Assembly (NCBI RefSeq): GCF_022179645.1
Contig: NZ_BPRA01000010.1
Coordinates: 62,001-126,000, forward strand
Length of the DNA: 64,000 bases
Reading direction: 5' to 3'
From: Methylobacterium thuringiense
GTDB taxonomy: Bacteria; Pseudomonadota; Alphaproteobacteria; Rhizobiales; Beijerinckiaceae
Shown here: positions 24,284-33,484 of the stretch, in pieces
Numbering within the stretch: the first letter of the stretch is position 1
Layout of the letters: every line of letters begins with the position of its first letter
Notes under the pieces: generated by a model
The model's input: the letters and a program-made list of their open reading frames with translations, nothing else
What the model was told of the DNA's origin: nothing
Databases searched by the model: none
Translations under genes and position numbers: made by a program

Positions 24284-24892
24284 TCACGCCGTCCGCTGCA
24301 TGTCCTCGGGCTTCGGCGCGTCGGGGGCGGCCCAGTCGGCCGGCGGGCTGATCAGGGTGATCTTGCGGCGGCGCGAGCGCCGGGAGATCTCGGAGATGCG
24401 GCAGACGAGGCGCACCGGGGTCTGGGCGGCGAAGCTGAAGGCGGGGCGCCGGGGCATCAGCACGTAGAGGTAGACGTCGTCGTAGGGCTGGCCCGAGAAG
24501 CGGGCGTTCGAGCCGTCGAGGTCCTTGGCGACCGCGATGCGGCGGCCGAGCGCCGTGCGGTCCGCCCGGGCGCGCTTGTGCCAGGGCTCGGACGGGCTCT
24601 CGTCGATCCAGGTCTGCGGCGCGAGGCGGCCGGCGCCGGGCTTCTTCAGCGTCACGGTCTTGAGGCGGCATTTGTGCTTGTCGACGTCGTGCAGGCGCAG
24701 GCGCAGGCAGCGGAACGGCCCGTCGTCGAGATAGTCCGCCCAGGTCAGCGACCAGAGCTGTTCCTCCTCCGCCAGCGCCTTGCGCCGGGCCTGCGCGTCC
24801 CGCCGCAGGGTGATCGCGAAGGTGGCGAGGCTCGAGAGCGCCGCCACCCACAACAGGATCCAGGCCGTCAGACTCGATTCGCCGAAAGGCAC
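24284..24892 (-). CDS. Membrane-anchored hypothetical protein
   Basis: 202 aa. One N-terminal transmembrane helix (LTAWILLWVAALSSLATFAI) is followed by a basic stop-transfer and a cytoplasmic or periplasmic domain of about 170 residues rich in Arg and aromatic residues (WTHK-type patterns such as EPWHKRARADRTALGRRIAV). No family recognised. It faces the response regulator gene and is separated from the porin gene by 169 bp on the same strand. Confidence 0.6.
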   Translation of the reverse strand: MPFGESSLTAWILLWVAALSSLATFAITLRRDAQARRKALAEEEQLWSLTWADYLDDGPFRCLRLRLHDVDKHKCRLKTVTLKKPGAGRLAPQTWIDESPSEPWHKRARADRTALGRRIAVAKDLDGSNARFSGQPYDDVYLYVLMPRRPAFSFAAQTPVRLVCRISEISRRSRRRKITLISPPADWAAPDAPKPEDMQRTA

Positions 24893-25061
24893 CGAAACCC
24901 CACGCTGACCGGCGCGTACGCCACGGCTGGAATCGTGAGGGGCCGAGGGCGGCCGCGCAAGGCCACGTTTTGCGGTGCACGCGATTGCAACGCCCGGTGT
25001 TGCTCTCGCGTCATCGCATGGGGCATGAGGCGATACGCGGGCGAGCCCGCTGGTGAGCCGC

Positions 25062-26507
25062 TCAATATTGGATCGTCGCCCGCAGGCCGAGCACGGCGGC
25101 GTTCTTCACCCGGCCGGCCTCCGGCAGACGCGGGTTGGCGATGCCGCCGCCGGGGCGGAGGATCAGCTGCAGGTCGGGCTGCACCGTGAAGCCCGGCACC
25201 ACCACCGCCTGATAGGTCGCCTCGACCACCGTCTCGGCCCGCCGGCGCGGCATCGGGATGCCGCTATAGGCGATCGTGTCGGCGTCGGCGCGGCGGGCCT
25301 CGTCGCTGATGCGGGCATAGGCGAGGCTGAGGCCGAGCGTGTCGTCGTCGCGGCCCTCGAACAGGCCTTTGTAGGCGAGCCCGGTATCGACATAGGCGTC
25401 GACCAGGCTGGAGCTGGTCGGCGACCAGGCGGCGCGCAGGAAGACGCCGAGGCCCTCGTCGTCCTTGCCAGGCTCGCGATAGAGCGTTTGGTCGAGGATC
25501 GCGTAGATCCCGGCATTGCCGCGCAAGGGCCGGCCGATGCCGGAGGAATTCGGGTCGGCGAGTGGCAGGCCGGTGTTGTCGAAGCGCAGCGAATCGAAGC
25601 GGCCGAAATGCTGCCAGCCGCCCAGCGTGACGTCGCCGGGCAGGCCGTGGGCGTCCTTCTCGGTGTTGTAGGCGTAGGTCGCCTCGGCGACGACCAGGGC
25701 CGGGTCGTGCGTGCGAAAGTTCGTGCCGGTGCGGTTGAGGCGCTGCGCCTCCGGGTCGTCGCCGGGGCGGTTGGCGCCGGCCGGATCGCCGTCATAGAGC
25801 CCGACCTGTAGCGAAAAGCCACCGCCGGGGACGTATTTCGCCCGCACGGCCGGGGTCGAGAGCGGATAGGCCGGGCCGCCGCTCGGCAGGTTCAAGCCCG
25901 TGATCGCCGGCCAGCCGAAGGTGGAATTCACGAACAAAGTCGCGGTCTGGCTGACGAAGAACTCGGTGTCGGCCGCCTGCTGGCCGATGCGCAGGCCGAG
26001 CGTGTTGTCGAAGAGCTGCTGGTCGAACCAGAGCACGTAGAGCCGGGACGCGGGCAGGGCCTCGATCACGCTCACGTCGAGCAGGTTGCCGACGTAATAG
26101 CGCGACAGGCCGGTGCCGTGGATGAAATAGGCGTTGGCGTGGACGGTCCCGCCCTCCCAGCCCGCGAGCCGTTCGAGGTCGAGGTTGAGCCGCAGGTTCA
26201 GGCGGTCCTCGACCGCCGCGCCCCGGCGGACGCCCCCGACCGGATTGCCGAGCAGGTCGGCGACGTAGGTCAGGCTGTACTCAACGCCGCGCTGCTTCAG
26301 CACCGGACGCAGGCCGAGTGGGTCGCCGAACGGCCCGAGCGACGGCTCGATCGAGCGGCTGTATCCGCCCGAGGCCTGGCTGGTCGATTCCGGCTGCGAG
26401 ACCGAGATGCGCGGGTCTCCGCCGGCGCCCTCGAAGACGGGCTTGCTCTCCTCCGCCCGCGCCGGGAAGGCGAGGGCGAGCAGGATCAGGGCCGGGATAC
26501 GGCGCAC
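25062..26507 (-). CDS. oprB: OprB-family carbohydrate-selective porin
   Basis: 481 aa. Signal peptide at the N-terminus (PALILLALAFPARAEES), then an outer-membrane beta-barrel. OprB hallmarks are RGVEYSLTYVADLLGNPVGG near residue 75, the strand WEGGTVHANAYFIHGTGLS, AYVDTGLAYKGLFEGRDDDT and the terminal aromatic strand ending RATIQY. OprB porins let sugars or other small organics cross the outer membrane. The C-terminal Tyr fits the outer-membrane sorting signal. Single gene on the minus strand. Confidence 0.88.
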   Translation of the reverse strand: MRRIPALILLALAFPARAEESKPVFEGAGGDPRISVSQPESTSQASGGYSRSIEPSLGPFGDPLGLRPVLKQRGVEYSLTYVADLLGNPVGGVRRGAAVEDRLNLRLNLDLERLAGWEGGTVHANAYFIHGTGLSRYYVGNLLDVSVIEALPASRLYVLWFDQQLFDNTLGLRIGQQAADTEFFVSQTATLFVNSTFGWPAITGLNLPSGGPAYPLSTPAVRAKYVPGGGFSLQVGLYDGDPAGANRPGDDPEAQRLNRTGTNFRTHDPALVVAEATYAYNTEKDAHGLPGDVTLGGWQHFGRFDSLRFDNTGLPLADPNSSGIGRPLRGNAGIYAILDQTLYREPGKDDEGLGVFLRAAWSPTSSSLVDAYVDTGLAYKGLFEGRDDDTLGLSLAYARISDEARRADADTIAYSGIPMPRRRAETVVEATYQAVVVPGFTVQPDLQLILRPGGGIANPRLPEAGRVKNAAVLGLRATIQY

Positions 26508-26605
26508 CAGAGGGTCCCCCAGCTACGTGGCTCGGGGAGCACGCTACGGGGAAGCGCCGGGTCTCGCCAGGGGGCGGATGCCGAGGCCCGCGGCTTGCGG
26601 CTTTT

Positions 26606-26872
26606 CTACCGCAGGCCGGCCGAGGCGTCGGCCTCGCGGCGGGCGGCCCGCGCCCGGACCGGATGGTTCGGCACGTGCAGCGGTGCGACCATGCTCATGT
26701 CCGCGCCCATGATCGAGGTGAGGCGGGCGGTGCGGCCGGCAAAGCCCTGGCCGGGCTTCGGATGCCCCTTGGCCGCGAGCACCAGGGCGGGATCGACGCT
26801 CTGCGCGAGAGCGGGGGAGGCGGCGCCGAGAAACGCGAGCGCGGCGGCGACAGTGACGGACCGGACGACCAT
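26606..26872 (-). CDS. Small exported hypothetical protein
   Basis: 88 aa from ATG 26872, preceded by GGGA at good spacing. Signal peptide VRSVTVAAALAFLGAASPALAQ with a clean Ala-x-Ala site, then a short mature peptide (LAAKGHPKPGQGFAGRTARL) with no known domain. It is divergent from another small exported protein at 27117, so the 244-bp gap between them holds both promoters. Confidence 0.6.
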   Translation of the reverse strand: MVVRSVTVAAALAFLGAASPALAQSVDPALVLAAKGHPKPGQGFAGRTARLTSIMGADMSMVAPLHVPNHPVRARAARREADASAGLR

Positions 26873-27116
26873 GGTCGAAATCCCAATACGGACCGCGCTG
26901 CAAGGCTGGCGGCACGTCCCCTCGCGAAGGAAGCTAGGCCGTTCGGTTCCGGCCGGATGTGCGCTTTCGCACGACTGCACAGAATCGGGTTTGTCCTGGC
27001 ATCGCGTGTGGATTCGCACGACGGCCCAGCAAGAGACGCCCCATCTTCAAGTCACACCAAGACGACACGGCCCCCGGAATCGACGGAGACCGCGCCCGGA
27101 CGACAAGGACATCATC

Positions 27117-27380
27117 ATGAACATTCGTCTCGCATCCGTCGCGACTGCCCTCGCCCTGACCCTGGCAGTCCCCGCCTCCGCCCTCGCGCAGGGTTATGCG
27201 GCCTCCGGCAACGTGCCGGTCACGGCCGTCGAAACCGGCCCCGGCTGGCAGCCGCGCTCTGCCGGAGCCGTCGCCCAGCTCCGCGGCGGCGTCGATTCCT
27301 CGGCCAAGGGCGGCAACGCGGCCCAGCCCGAGCGGACGGTGCCCCAGTACGGCAACACCGCGGGCGGCCCGGCCTACTGA
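27117..27380 (+). CDS. Small exported hypothetical protein
   Basis: 87 aa from ATG 27117 with AAGGA at 27104-27108 upstream. The signal peptide is SVATALALTLAVPASALAQ. The mature part is Gly/Ala/Gln-rich (NVPVTAVETGPGWQPRSAGA, ERTVPQYGNTAGGPAY) and resembles short periplasmic proteins common in Methylobacterium genomes, though function is unknown. A strong terminator follows. Long upstream extensions of the frame were rejected because the signal peptide starts here. Confidence 0.7.
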   Translation: MNIRLASVATALALTLAVPASALAQGYAASGNVPVTAVETGPGWQPRSAGAVAQLRGGVDSSAKGGNAAQPERTVPQYGNTAGGPAY

Positions 27381-27409
27381 TCAGGCGCAGAGACCGGTCC
27401 GAGACCGAG

Positions 27410-27440
27410 CGGCGGGGCGCAAGCCCCGCCGTTTTCTTTT
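27410..27440 (+). terminator. Intrinsic terminator after the small exported protein gene
   Basis: Stem CGGCGGGGC / GCCCCGCCG, GCAA loop, followed by TTTTCTTTT. Clear GC-rich stem plus T tract. Confidence 0.88.
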
Positions 27441-27475
27441 GCATGGCCGGGACTCGGGCAGCCCACGAACCCGGC

Positions 27476-27522
27476 TTGACAGGCAGTAACAGCTTAGACT
27501 TAGTAGTATAGCACATGCTATA
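27476..27522 (+). promoter_or_regulatory. Putative promoter and operator of the TonB receptor gene
   Basis: A TTGACA box at 27476-27481 and a perfect 16-bp palindrome TATAGCACATGCTATA at 27507-27522 lie directly before the first ATG of the receptor gene. The spacing to a good -10 is poor, so the exact promoter is uncertain. The palindrome position over the transcription or translation start suits repression by a metal regulator such as Zur or Fur. Confidence 0.5.
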
Positions 27523-27523
27523 A

Positions 27524-29683
27524 ATGGACGACACGACCATGTTGGGGACGCTACGTGACGGCGCGCGGTTGGCCGGGATCGGGCTCGGCCTGATCGGCTT
27601 CGGAGCCCAGCCGGCTGAGGCCGAGGATGTGGCACTCGAGGAGCTGTCGGTCACGGCGGTGGCCCCGGTCCGCGCCGCGGGCGGCGGCAACGGTGGTGGT
27701 GGGCGTTTTCCCCCGGGCGTCCTCCCCGTCGTCGCCGACACCTTCTCGTCGGTGACGGTGGTGCCGGGCAGCGAGCTCGCGCGGTCGCAGCCGAGCTCGC
27801 TCGGCGACGCGCTGTTCGACAAGCCCGGCCTGTCCGCGTCGAGCTTCGCCCCCGGCTCCGCCTCGCGGCCGATCATCCGCGGCCTCGACAACGGCCGGGT
27901 GCGGATCCAGGAGAACGGCACCGGCGTGCAGGACGTCTCCGACCTCGGGGAGGACCACGCGGTGCCGATCAACCCGCTGGTCAACGACCGCATCGAGGTG
28001 ATCCGCGGCCCCGCCGGCCTGCGCTACGGCAGCCAAGCGATCGGCGGCGTGGTCTCGGCCGAGAACAACCGCATCCCGACCTTCATCCCGGCCAACGGCA
28101 TCACCGGCCGCGCCACCACCGGCTTCTCCAGTGTCGACAACGGCCGCACCGTCGCCGCCACGGTCGACGCCGGCAGCGACAACGTCGCCGTCCATGCCGA
28201 CGGATTCAGGAGCGCGGCCGACAGCTACGCCACGCCGCTCGGTATCCAGCGCAACTCCGCCAACGAGAGCCAGGGCGGCGCCTTCGGCACGTCGTACGTG
28301 TTCGATCGCGGCTTCGTCGGCGTCTCGTTCAGCCACTACGAGACGCTCTATCAGATCCCCGGCCTCGCCTCGGCCGCGCGGCGCACGCGCCTCGATCCGA
28401 ACCAGGACAAGCTCCAGACGCGCGGGGAGTACCGGCCGCTCGACGGCCCGTTCTCGGCCGTGCGGTTCTGGCTCGGCGGATCGAACTACCGCCACAACGA
28501 GATCGGCATCGGCAACGACGGGGTCGACGGCATCCAGGCCGTCTTCAAGAACCGCGAGGCGGAAGGGCGGATCGAGCTGCAGCACGTGCCCGTCGACACC
28601 GATTTCGGCGTCCTCACCGGCACGGCCGGCCTGCAATCCGACCGGCGCAAGATCACCATCTCGGGAGCGGAAGGCGGCCTGCTGCGCCCCACCGACACCC
28701 GCGCCAACGCCCTCTACCTGTTCGAGGAGCTCGCGTTGGAGCGCGGCCTGCGCCTGCAGGCGGCCGGCCGTATCGAGGGCAACCGCGTCACCGGCGTCGA
28801 GGCGGTGTTCCCCGACGACTTCACCCCTGCCGGCCCCGACGACGAGCCCGCGGAATTCGCCCGCCGCCGCCGCTTCGCCCCGAAGAGCGCCAGCGTCGGC
28901 GCCCTGCAGGACCTGCCCTACGGGTTCGTGGCGAGCTTGACCGGCTCCTATGTCGAGCGTGCTCCCGCCGCCGCCGAGCTGTTTTCACGCGGCGCGCACG
29001 ACGCCCCCGCGACCTTCGAGATCGGCGATCCCGGCCTGAAGCTCGAACGGGCGCGGACCCTCGAGGTCGGCATCCGCCGGGCCGAAGGGCCGCTGCGCCT
29101 CGACGCCACCGGCTACGTCACGCGCTATACCGGCTTCATTTTCAAGCGCCTGACCGGGCTGACCTGCGCCGACAGCTTCGGCAGCTGCGGCATCGATGGC
29201 GGCGGCCTGAGGCAGGTGGTCTATTCGCAGGCCGCCGCCACCTTCTACGGCGCGGAGATCGCGAGCCAGCTCGACCTGATCCCGGTCGGCGACGGCTTCG
29301 CCGGGATCAGCGCGCAATACGATTTCGTCCGGGCGCAGTTCGACGACGGCAGCTACGTGCCGCGCATCCCGCCGCACCGGGTCGGCGGCGGCGTCTTCCT
29401 GCGGACGGACGGCTGGTACGCGCAAGTCAGCCTGCTGCACGCCTTCGAACAGATCGAGACCGGAGCCCTAGAGACGGCGACGCCCGGCTACAACGACCTG
29501 AAGGCCGAGATCGCCCACACCAAGCCCCTCGACCCGTCCGCGTACGGCGTCAGCGAGGTCACACTCGGCCTGCGCGGCACCAACCTCCTCGACGACGTGA
29601 TCCGCAACGCCGCCTCGTTCAAGAAGGACGAGGTGGTGCTGCCCGGACGCAACCTGAGGGTCTTCCTCACCGCACGCTTCTGA
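27524..29683 (+). CDS. TonB-dependent outer-membrane receptor, ZnuD-like
   Basis: 719 aa. A short leader with a hydrophobic run (GIGLGLIGFGAQPAEA) precedes a TonB-box-like segment (EELSVTAVAP). The plug has LSASSFAPGSASRPIIRGLD, a DHAVPINPLV segment and IEVIRGPAGLRYGSQAIGGV, closest in style to zinc receptor ZnuD. The rest is a 22-strand barrel ending in NLRVFLTARF. It should take up a metal or metal complex using TonB energy; zinc is the best guess from the plug, but the extracellular loops lack the His-rich insert of ZnuD, so other metals remain possible. ATG 27539 is an alternative start. Confidence 0.85.
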   Translation: MDDTTMLGTLRDGARLAGIGLGLIGFGAQPAEAEDVALEELSVTAVAPVRAAGGGNGGGGRFPPGVLPVVADTFSSVTVVPGSELARSQPSSLGDALFDKPGLSASSFAPGSASRPIIRGLDNGRVRIQENGTGVQDVSDLGEDHAVPINPLVNDRIEVIRGPAGLRYGSQAIGGVVSAENNRIPTFIPANGITGRATTGFSSVDNGRTVAATVDAGSDNVAVHADGFRSAADSYATPLGIQRNSANESQGGAFGTSYVFDRGFVGVSFSHYETLYQIPGLASAARRTRLDPNQDKLQTRGEYRPLDGPFSAVRFWLGGSNYRHNEIGIGNDGVDGIQAVFKNREAEGRIELQHVPVDTDFGVLTGTAGLQSDRRKITISGAEGGLLRPTDTRANALYLFEELALERGLRLQAAGRIEGNRVTGVEAVFPDDFTPAGPDDEPAEFARRRRFAPKSASVGALQDLPYGFVASLTGSYVERAPAAAELFSRGAHDAPATFEIGDPGLKLERARTLEVGIRRAEGPLRLDATGYVTRYTGFIFKRLTGLTCADSFGSCGIDGGGLRQVVYSQAAATFYGAEIASQLDLIPVGDGFAGISAQYDFVRAQFDDGSYVPRIPPHRVGGGVFLRTDGWYAQVSLLHAFEQIETGALETATPGYNDLKAEIAHTKPLDPSAYGVSEVTLGLRGTNLLDDVIRNAASFKKDEVVLPGRNLRVFLTARF

Positions 29684-30026
29684 GACGATGCCGGCGGGTG
29701 GGATGCTGGCCGGACCAAGACTGTCGAAGGATCCGTCAGGACGACGACCGAAGCAAAATCTCGGCGTCTTCGTCCATCATGGTACTGGGCGTCGACACGA
29801 GACCATTCCGGTTCTTCAGCTATGATCTTCTGTCATCGCGGATACGACGTCGATTGTACGACACCGGACCTAATACTCCGCGCGAAACTCAGCACTGCGT
29901 CAATTTCGTACCAAGACGCTCGCGCCGTTGACGGGACGTTTCGCATGGCTAAGGGTCGTCTGACCCTGGATCCTGCGAGACGGCGATGATCTGTGGTGCT
30001 GCACGGATTCGAGGAGCGTAACCGGC
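29684..30026. other. 343-bp gap, no gene seen
   Basis: Moderately AT-rich for this genome in its middle (29760-29900). No frame with a good start and no strong hairpin could be supported; it should carry the promoter of the PAS-domain gene. Confidence 0.4.
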
Positions 30027-30626
30027 ATGGCGACTGCCCAGGTCGAGCCTGAACTCCACTCTCCGCTGATGGCGGCTCTCGACGCATCGGGCGTCGTCGG
30101 CGCCTGGGACTGGGACCATCTGCGGCACGTCGCGATCTACGACCGGGGCGCGGCGGCGCTGCTGGCGGGCGATGCCGCCCTGGCCGGGCGCCCGCTCGAC
30201 GGCACGATGGCGATGCCCCGCGTGCATCCGGACGATCTCGGCACGCTGGTCGAGGAGACGCTGCGGGCGACGCAGGTGGGCGGGCTGTTCCTCTCGGAGT
30301 ACCGCGTGCTGCTCGGCAACGGCGCGGTGCGCTGGCTGCTCAGCCGGGGCCGGACCTATCTGGGCGAGTCGGGGCGTCCCCTGCGGACCCGCGGCATCCT
30401 CATCGACATCACCGAGGGACGTGAGGACGGACAGAGCTATGTCACCCGCCCGACCGTCGGCGCGGACAACCCGTTCGAGGCCGCCGCCGACCATCTCACC
30501 GCAGCGCGCGCGGTGCTGGCCGGCATCGCCCCCTTCCGCCTGCGGGCGGCCCTCGACGTGGCGCTGATGGAGCTCGGCAGGATGGTCGCCGCCGGCATCC
30601 GGCTCGACCGGACCAAGCGCCACTGA
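30027..30626 (+). CDS. PAS-domain protein without output domain
   Basis: 199 aa, ATG 30027 behind GAGGAG. Residues about 15-135 read as a PAS fold of the PAS_3 kind (GVVGAWDWDHLRHVAIYDRG, RVHPDDLGTLVEETLRATQV, FLSEYRVLLGNGAVRWLLSR, TRGILIDITE). The remaining 60 residues are helical with no kinase, cyclase or HTH domain. It may act as a stand-alone sensor or adaptor; a ligand is not predictable. Confidence 0.72.
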   Translation: MATAQVEPELHSPLMAALDASGVVGAWDWDHLRHVAIYDRGAAALLAGDAALAGRPLDGTMAMPRVHPDDLGTLVEETLRATQVGGLFLSEYRVLLGNGAVRWLLSRGRTYLGESGRPLRTRGILIDITEGREDGQSYVTRPTVGADNPFEAAADHLTAARAVLAGIAPFRLRAALDVALMELGRMVAAGIRLDRTKRH

Positions 30627-30825
30627 GCACAGCGGCGGTAACGCGGACGGCCTGACCGGTGTCTTGAATGTCGCCTGTTCGGCATTATCTGTAAAACGGC
30701 GCAGTATTTCAAAATACTTTCCGTCTCAGAGACGTCCGGGACTGCAGGTCGGTCTTGCAGGGTGTCTTGGGCGAGACCGGCGTCGGCGTCACGCTGGCGC
30801 CCGACACCGCCGGAGCCCGTCCCCC

Positions 30826-31134
30826 ATGACCACGTTCGGCAAGCGCCAGCTGCTCAAGCATCTCGGCACGATCCGCGGGAGCGGCAGCCTCTCGATCGGC
30901 GCGGACGGCCGCAGCCTCGGTTCCGTCGCCTACGAGATCGACAGCTTCGTCGACCGGATGATGTATTCTGCCAACGGCCAGATCGAGGGCGATACCGGCC
31001 TGCTCGCCGAGGCGTTCGCGGCCGGCACCGCGACGCTGGCCCTCGACGGCGGACGCTCCGTCGCCGTCGTGCTCGCCGACCCGGAGGGCAGCCCGACGGC
31101 CGAGATTGTGGTCCGGGACCAGCTGCCGCTCTGA
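30826..31134 (+). CDS. Hypothetical protein, 102 aa
   Basis: Start ATG 30826. A compact alpha/beta sequence with LGTIRGSGSLSIGADGRSLG, SVAYEIDSFVDRMMYSANGQ and GGRSVAVVLADPEGSPTAEI. No signal peptide, membrane helix or recognised domain. It lies alone between the PAS-domain gene and a small exported protein; the ribosome binding site is weak. Confidence 0.6.
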   Translation: MTTFGKRQLLKHLGTIRGSGSLSIGADGRSLGSVAYEIDSFVDRMMYSANGQIEGDTGLLAEAFAAGTATLALDGGRSVAVVLADPEGSPTAEIVVRDQLPL

Positions 31135-31212
31135 GCGCCGGCCCAAGCCCATCCTAATGGCGGACCCGCCGCGCCTGCGCGGAGCCGCGTTTCCTCGAGC
31201 CGAGACGGTTGC

Positions 31213-31470
31213 ATGATGCGCGCGTCGATCCCTGGTCCGATGCGGCCGGCCGGCATGGCCGCCATCGCCGTCACCCTGCTCCTCGCCGGGCTGGCGGCGC
31301 CCGGTCCGGCGGGCGCGAAGCCCCTCGCCCAGCCGGCCGTGACCGAAGCCGCGAAGCTCAAGGACATCAAGCTCCAGGGCGAGAAGGCGCAACGCACCGC
31401 CGAGGCACGCCAGCGTCTCTGGGACCGCAAGATGAAGGCCGTGAGCGGCAGCATCTGCAACGGGTGCTGA
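31213..31470 (+). CDS. Small exported protein with C-terminal cysteines
   Basis: 85 aa. Hydrophobic signal sequence (MAAIAVTLLLAGLAAPGPAGA), a helical charged middle (EAAKLKDIKLQGEKAQRTAE) and a tail ending SICNGC with two cysteines. No family recognised. A periplasmic location is inferred from the leader. Confidence 0.55.
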   Translation: MMRASIPGPMRPAGMAAIAVTLLLAGLAAPGPAGAKPLAQPAVTEAAKLKDIKLQGEKAQRTAEARQRLWDRKMKAVSGSICNGC

Positions 31471-31501
31471 GGCGGTCTGCGGCTGTGTTAAGCTCCACGT
31501 C

Positions 31502-31592
31502 CGTCATTGCGAGCGCAGCGAAGCAGTCCAGGGCCAAGTCCTCGACGGTCGGAGCGTTGGCCCTGGATTGCTTCGCTGCGCTCGCAATGACG
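31502..31592. repeat. Long palindrome with CGTCATTGCGAGCG termini
   Basis: A 91-bp inverted repeat. The arms of about 34 bp pair CGTCATTGCGAGCGCAGCGA with TCGCTGCGCTCGCAATGACG and continue through TCCAGGGCCA/TGGCCCTGGA, around a loop of about 23 nt. Ends like these occur in repeats scattered through many Hyphomicrobiales genomes. It lies between the small exported protein and the convergent ligase gene. Confidence 0.8.
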
Positions 31593-31643
31593 TGAAGTAT
31601 CGAAGTATGGGGAGATTGATCTTACAAATAATGTGCGGATCCA

Positions 31644-33302
31644 TCACCCCTCCCGAGCCCGCTCCCGCAGCACGAACTTCTGCACCTTCCCCGTCGCGGT
31701 CTTCGGCAGCTCCCCGAAGATCACCTGCTTGGGCAGCTTGTAGGGCGCCAGCCGCTCGCGGCACCAGGCGACGAGGTCTTCGGCCGACACGTCCCTGCCG
31801 TCCTTGAGCTCGACGAAGGCGATCGGGGTCTCGCCCCATTTTTCGTCGGGCTTGGCGACGACGGCCGCCGCCGAGACGGCGGGATGCTTGAACAGGGTGT
31901 CCTCGACCTCGATGGACGAGATGTTCTCGCCCCCCGAGATGATGATGTCCTTCGAGCGGTCCTTGAGCTGGATGTAGCCGTCGGGGTGCTTCACGCCGAG
32001 ATCGCCGGAGCGGAACCAGCCGCCCTTGAACGCGGCCTTGGTCGCCTTGGGGTTCTTGAGGTAGCCGCGCATCACCACGTTGCCCTGGAACATCACCTCG
32101 CCGATGCTGGTTCCGTCGGCCGGGAGCGAGGCGAGGGTGTCGGGGTCGCGCACGTCGAGGCCTTCAAGCACGGGGTAGCGCACGCCCTGGCGCGCCTTCT
32201 TCGCCGCGCGCTCCTCGGCGGGCAGGTCGTCCCAGGCCCCATGCCAGGCGTTGACCACGGCCGGGCCGTAGGTCTCGGTCAGCCCGTAGAGATGGGTCAC
32301 CGCGAACCCGGCCTCGCCCATCGCCGCGAGCACGGCTTCCGGCGGCGGCGCGGCGGCGGTGAGGAAATGGACCCGATGGGGCAGGGGTGTCTTCTGCTCG
32401 TCGGGGGCGTTCAAGAGCGTCGACATCACGATCGGCGCGCCGGACAGATGCGTGACCGCGTGCTCGCTGAGCGCCGCATACATCGCCGGCGCCCGGACCT
32501 GACGCAGGCAGACATGCGTGCCGGCAACGATCGAGAGCGACCAGGGAAAGCACCAGCCGTTGCAGTGGAACATCGGCAGCGTCCAGAGATAGACGGCGTG
32601 CTGCGCGAGGTCGGCGGTGATGACGTTGCCGAGGGCCAGCAGAGCCGCGCCGCGGTGGTGGTAGACGACGCCCTTCGGGTCGCCGGTGGTGCCCGAGGTG
32701 TAGTTCAGCGAGATCGCGTCCCACTCGTCGGCGGGCATGGCCCAGTCGTGCGCGGGATCGCCGGTCTCCAGGAACGCCTCGTAATCGGTCTTGCCGAGGC
32801 GCTCGCCCGCGCCGGTGAAGACGGGGTCGTCGACGTCGATGACGTAGGGCTTCGCCTTCGCCAGCTTCAGCGCGGCCCGGGCGGTCTTCGCGAATTCGCG
32901 GTCGACGATCAGGACCTTCGCCTCGCCGTGATCGAGGCAGAAGCCGATGGCCGCGGCGTCGAGCCGGGTGTTGAGGGTGTTGAGCACGGCCCCCGTCATC
33001 GGCACGCCGTAGTGGCACTCGATCATCTCGGGGGTGTTGGCGAGCAGCACCGCCACGGTGTCGCCGCGGCCGATCATGCGCTTCGCGAGGGCGGAGGCGA
33101 GGCGGCGGCAGCGGGCATAGAGATCGCCGTAGGGGCGGCGCAAATCCCCGTGGATCACGGCGACGTGTTCGGGGAAGGTACGGGCGGCCCGGTCGAGATA
33201 GGTCAGCGGCGTCAGCGGCTGGTGATTGGCCGGATTCCGGTCGAGATCCCGATCGTAGATCGATCTTTTCGCGGTTTTTGCCGGTTTCGGCGTCTTGGAC
33301 AT
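31644..33302 (-). CDS. Acyl-CoA synthetase (medium-chain / methylmercaptopropionate-CoA ligase-like)
   Basis: 552 aa ANL-superfamily ligase. The phosphate-binding loop is LNYTSGTTGDPKGVVYHHRG; other motifs are HLYGLTETYGP, GGWFRSGDLGVKHPDGYIQL, KDRSKDIIISGGENISSIEV and the catalytic C-terminal Lys motif LPKTATGKVQKF. The LPMFHCNGWCFPWSL segment is typical of the group containing DmdB-like and medium-chain acyl-CoA ligases. It forms acyl-CoA from a carboxylate, ATP and CoA. Substrate cannot be fixed from sequence alone. Single gene; a terminator for the upstream small gene lies just before its start. Confidence 0.88.
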   Translation of the reverse strand: MSKTPKPAKTAKRSIYDRDLDRNPANHQPLTPLTYLDRAARTFPEHVAVIHGDLRRPYGDLYARCRRLASALAKRMIGRGDTVAVLLANTPEMIECHYGVPMTGAVLNTLNTRLDAAAIGFCLDHGEAKVLIVDREFAKTARAALKLAKAKPYVIDVDDPVFTGAGERLGKTDYEAFLETGDPAHDWAMPADEWDAISLNYTSGTTGDPKGVVYHHRGAALLALGNVITADLAQHAVYLWTLPMFHCNGWCFPWSLSIVAGTHVCLRQVRAPAMYAALSEHAVTHLSGAPIVMSTLLNAPDEQKTPLPHRVHFLTAAAPPPEAVLAAMGEAGFAVTHLYGLTETYGPAVVNAWHGAWDDLPAEERAAKKARQGVRYPVLEGLDVRDPDTLASLPADGTSIGEVMFQGNVVMRGYLKNPKATKAAFKGGWFRSGDLGVKHPDGYIQLKDRSKDIIISGGENISSIEVEDTLFKHPAVSAAAVVAKPDEKWGETPIAFVELKDGRDVSAEDLVAWCRERLAPYKLPKQVIFGELPKTATGKVQKFVLRERAREG

Positions 33303-33365
33303 CGACGTGCCCTCCCGCTCGCGAGAGTAGCCGGACGCGGGGGGCGATCAATCGGATTCGCCGGA

Positions 33366-33409
33366 CACGAAAAAGCCCGCGTCGCGCCGGGCGCCGCAGG
33401 CTTTTCGTG
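33366..33409 (-). terminator. Hairpin terminator downstream of the 63-aa gene
   Basis: Outer stem pairs CACGAAAAAGCC with GGCTTTTCGTG around a GC-rich loop. On the minus strand the right side reads GGCTTTTTCGTG, giving a T-rich 3' arm after the 33485-33676 gene. Confidence 0.65.
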
Positions 33410-33484
33410 ATCGTAGGATCGGGTCGGTTTCGGCGTGAGCCGGCTAAACGAACGCTCGGATCCGTGCGGGATCCGGGTTCGATC

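Noticed and set aside
31884-33410. Long plus-strand frame opposite the acyl-CoA ligase
   Set aside because: Composition typical of GC-rich antisense frames; no domain seen.
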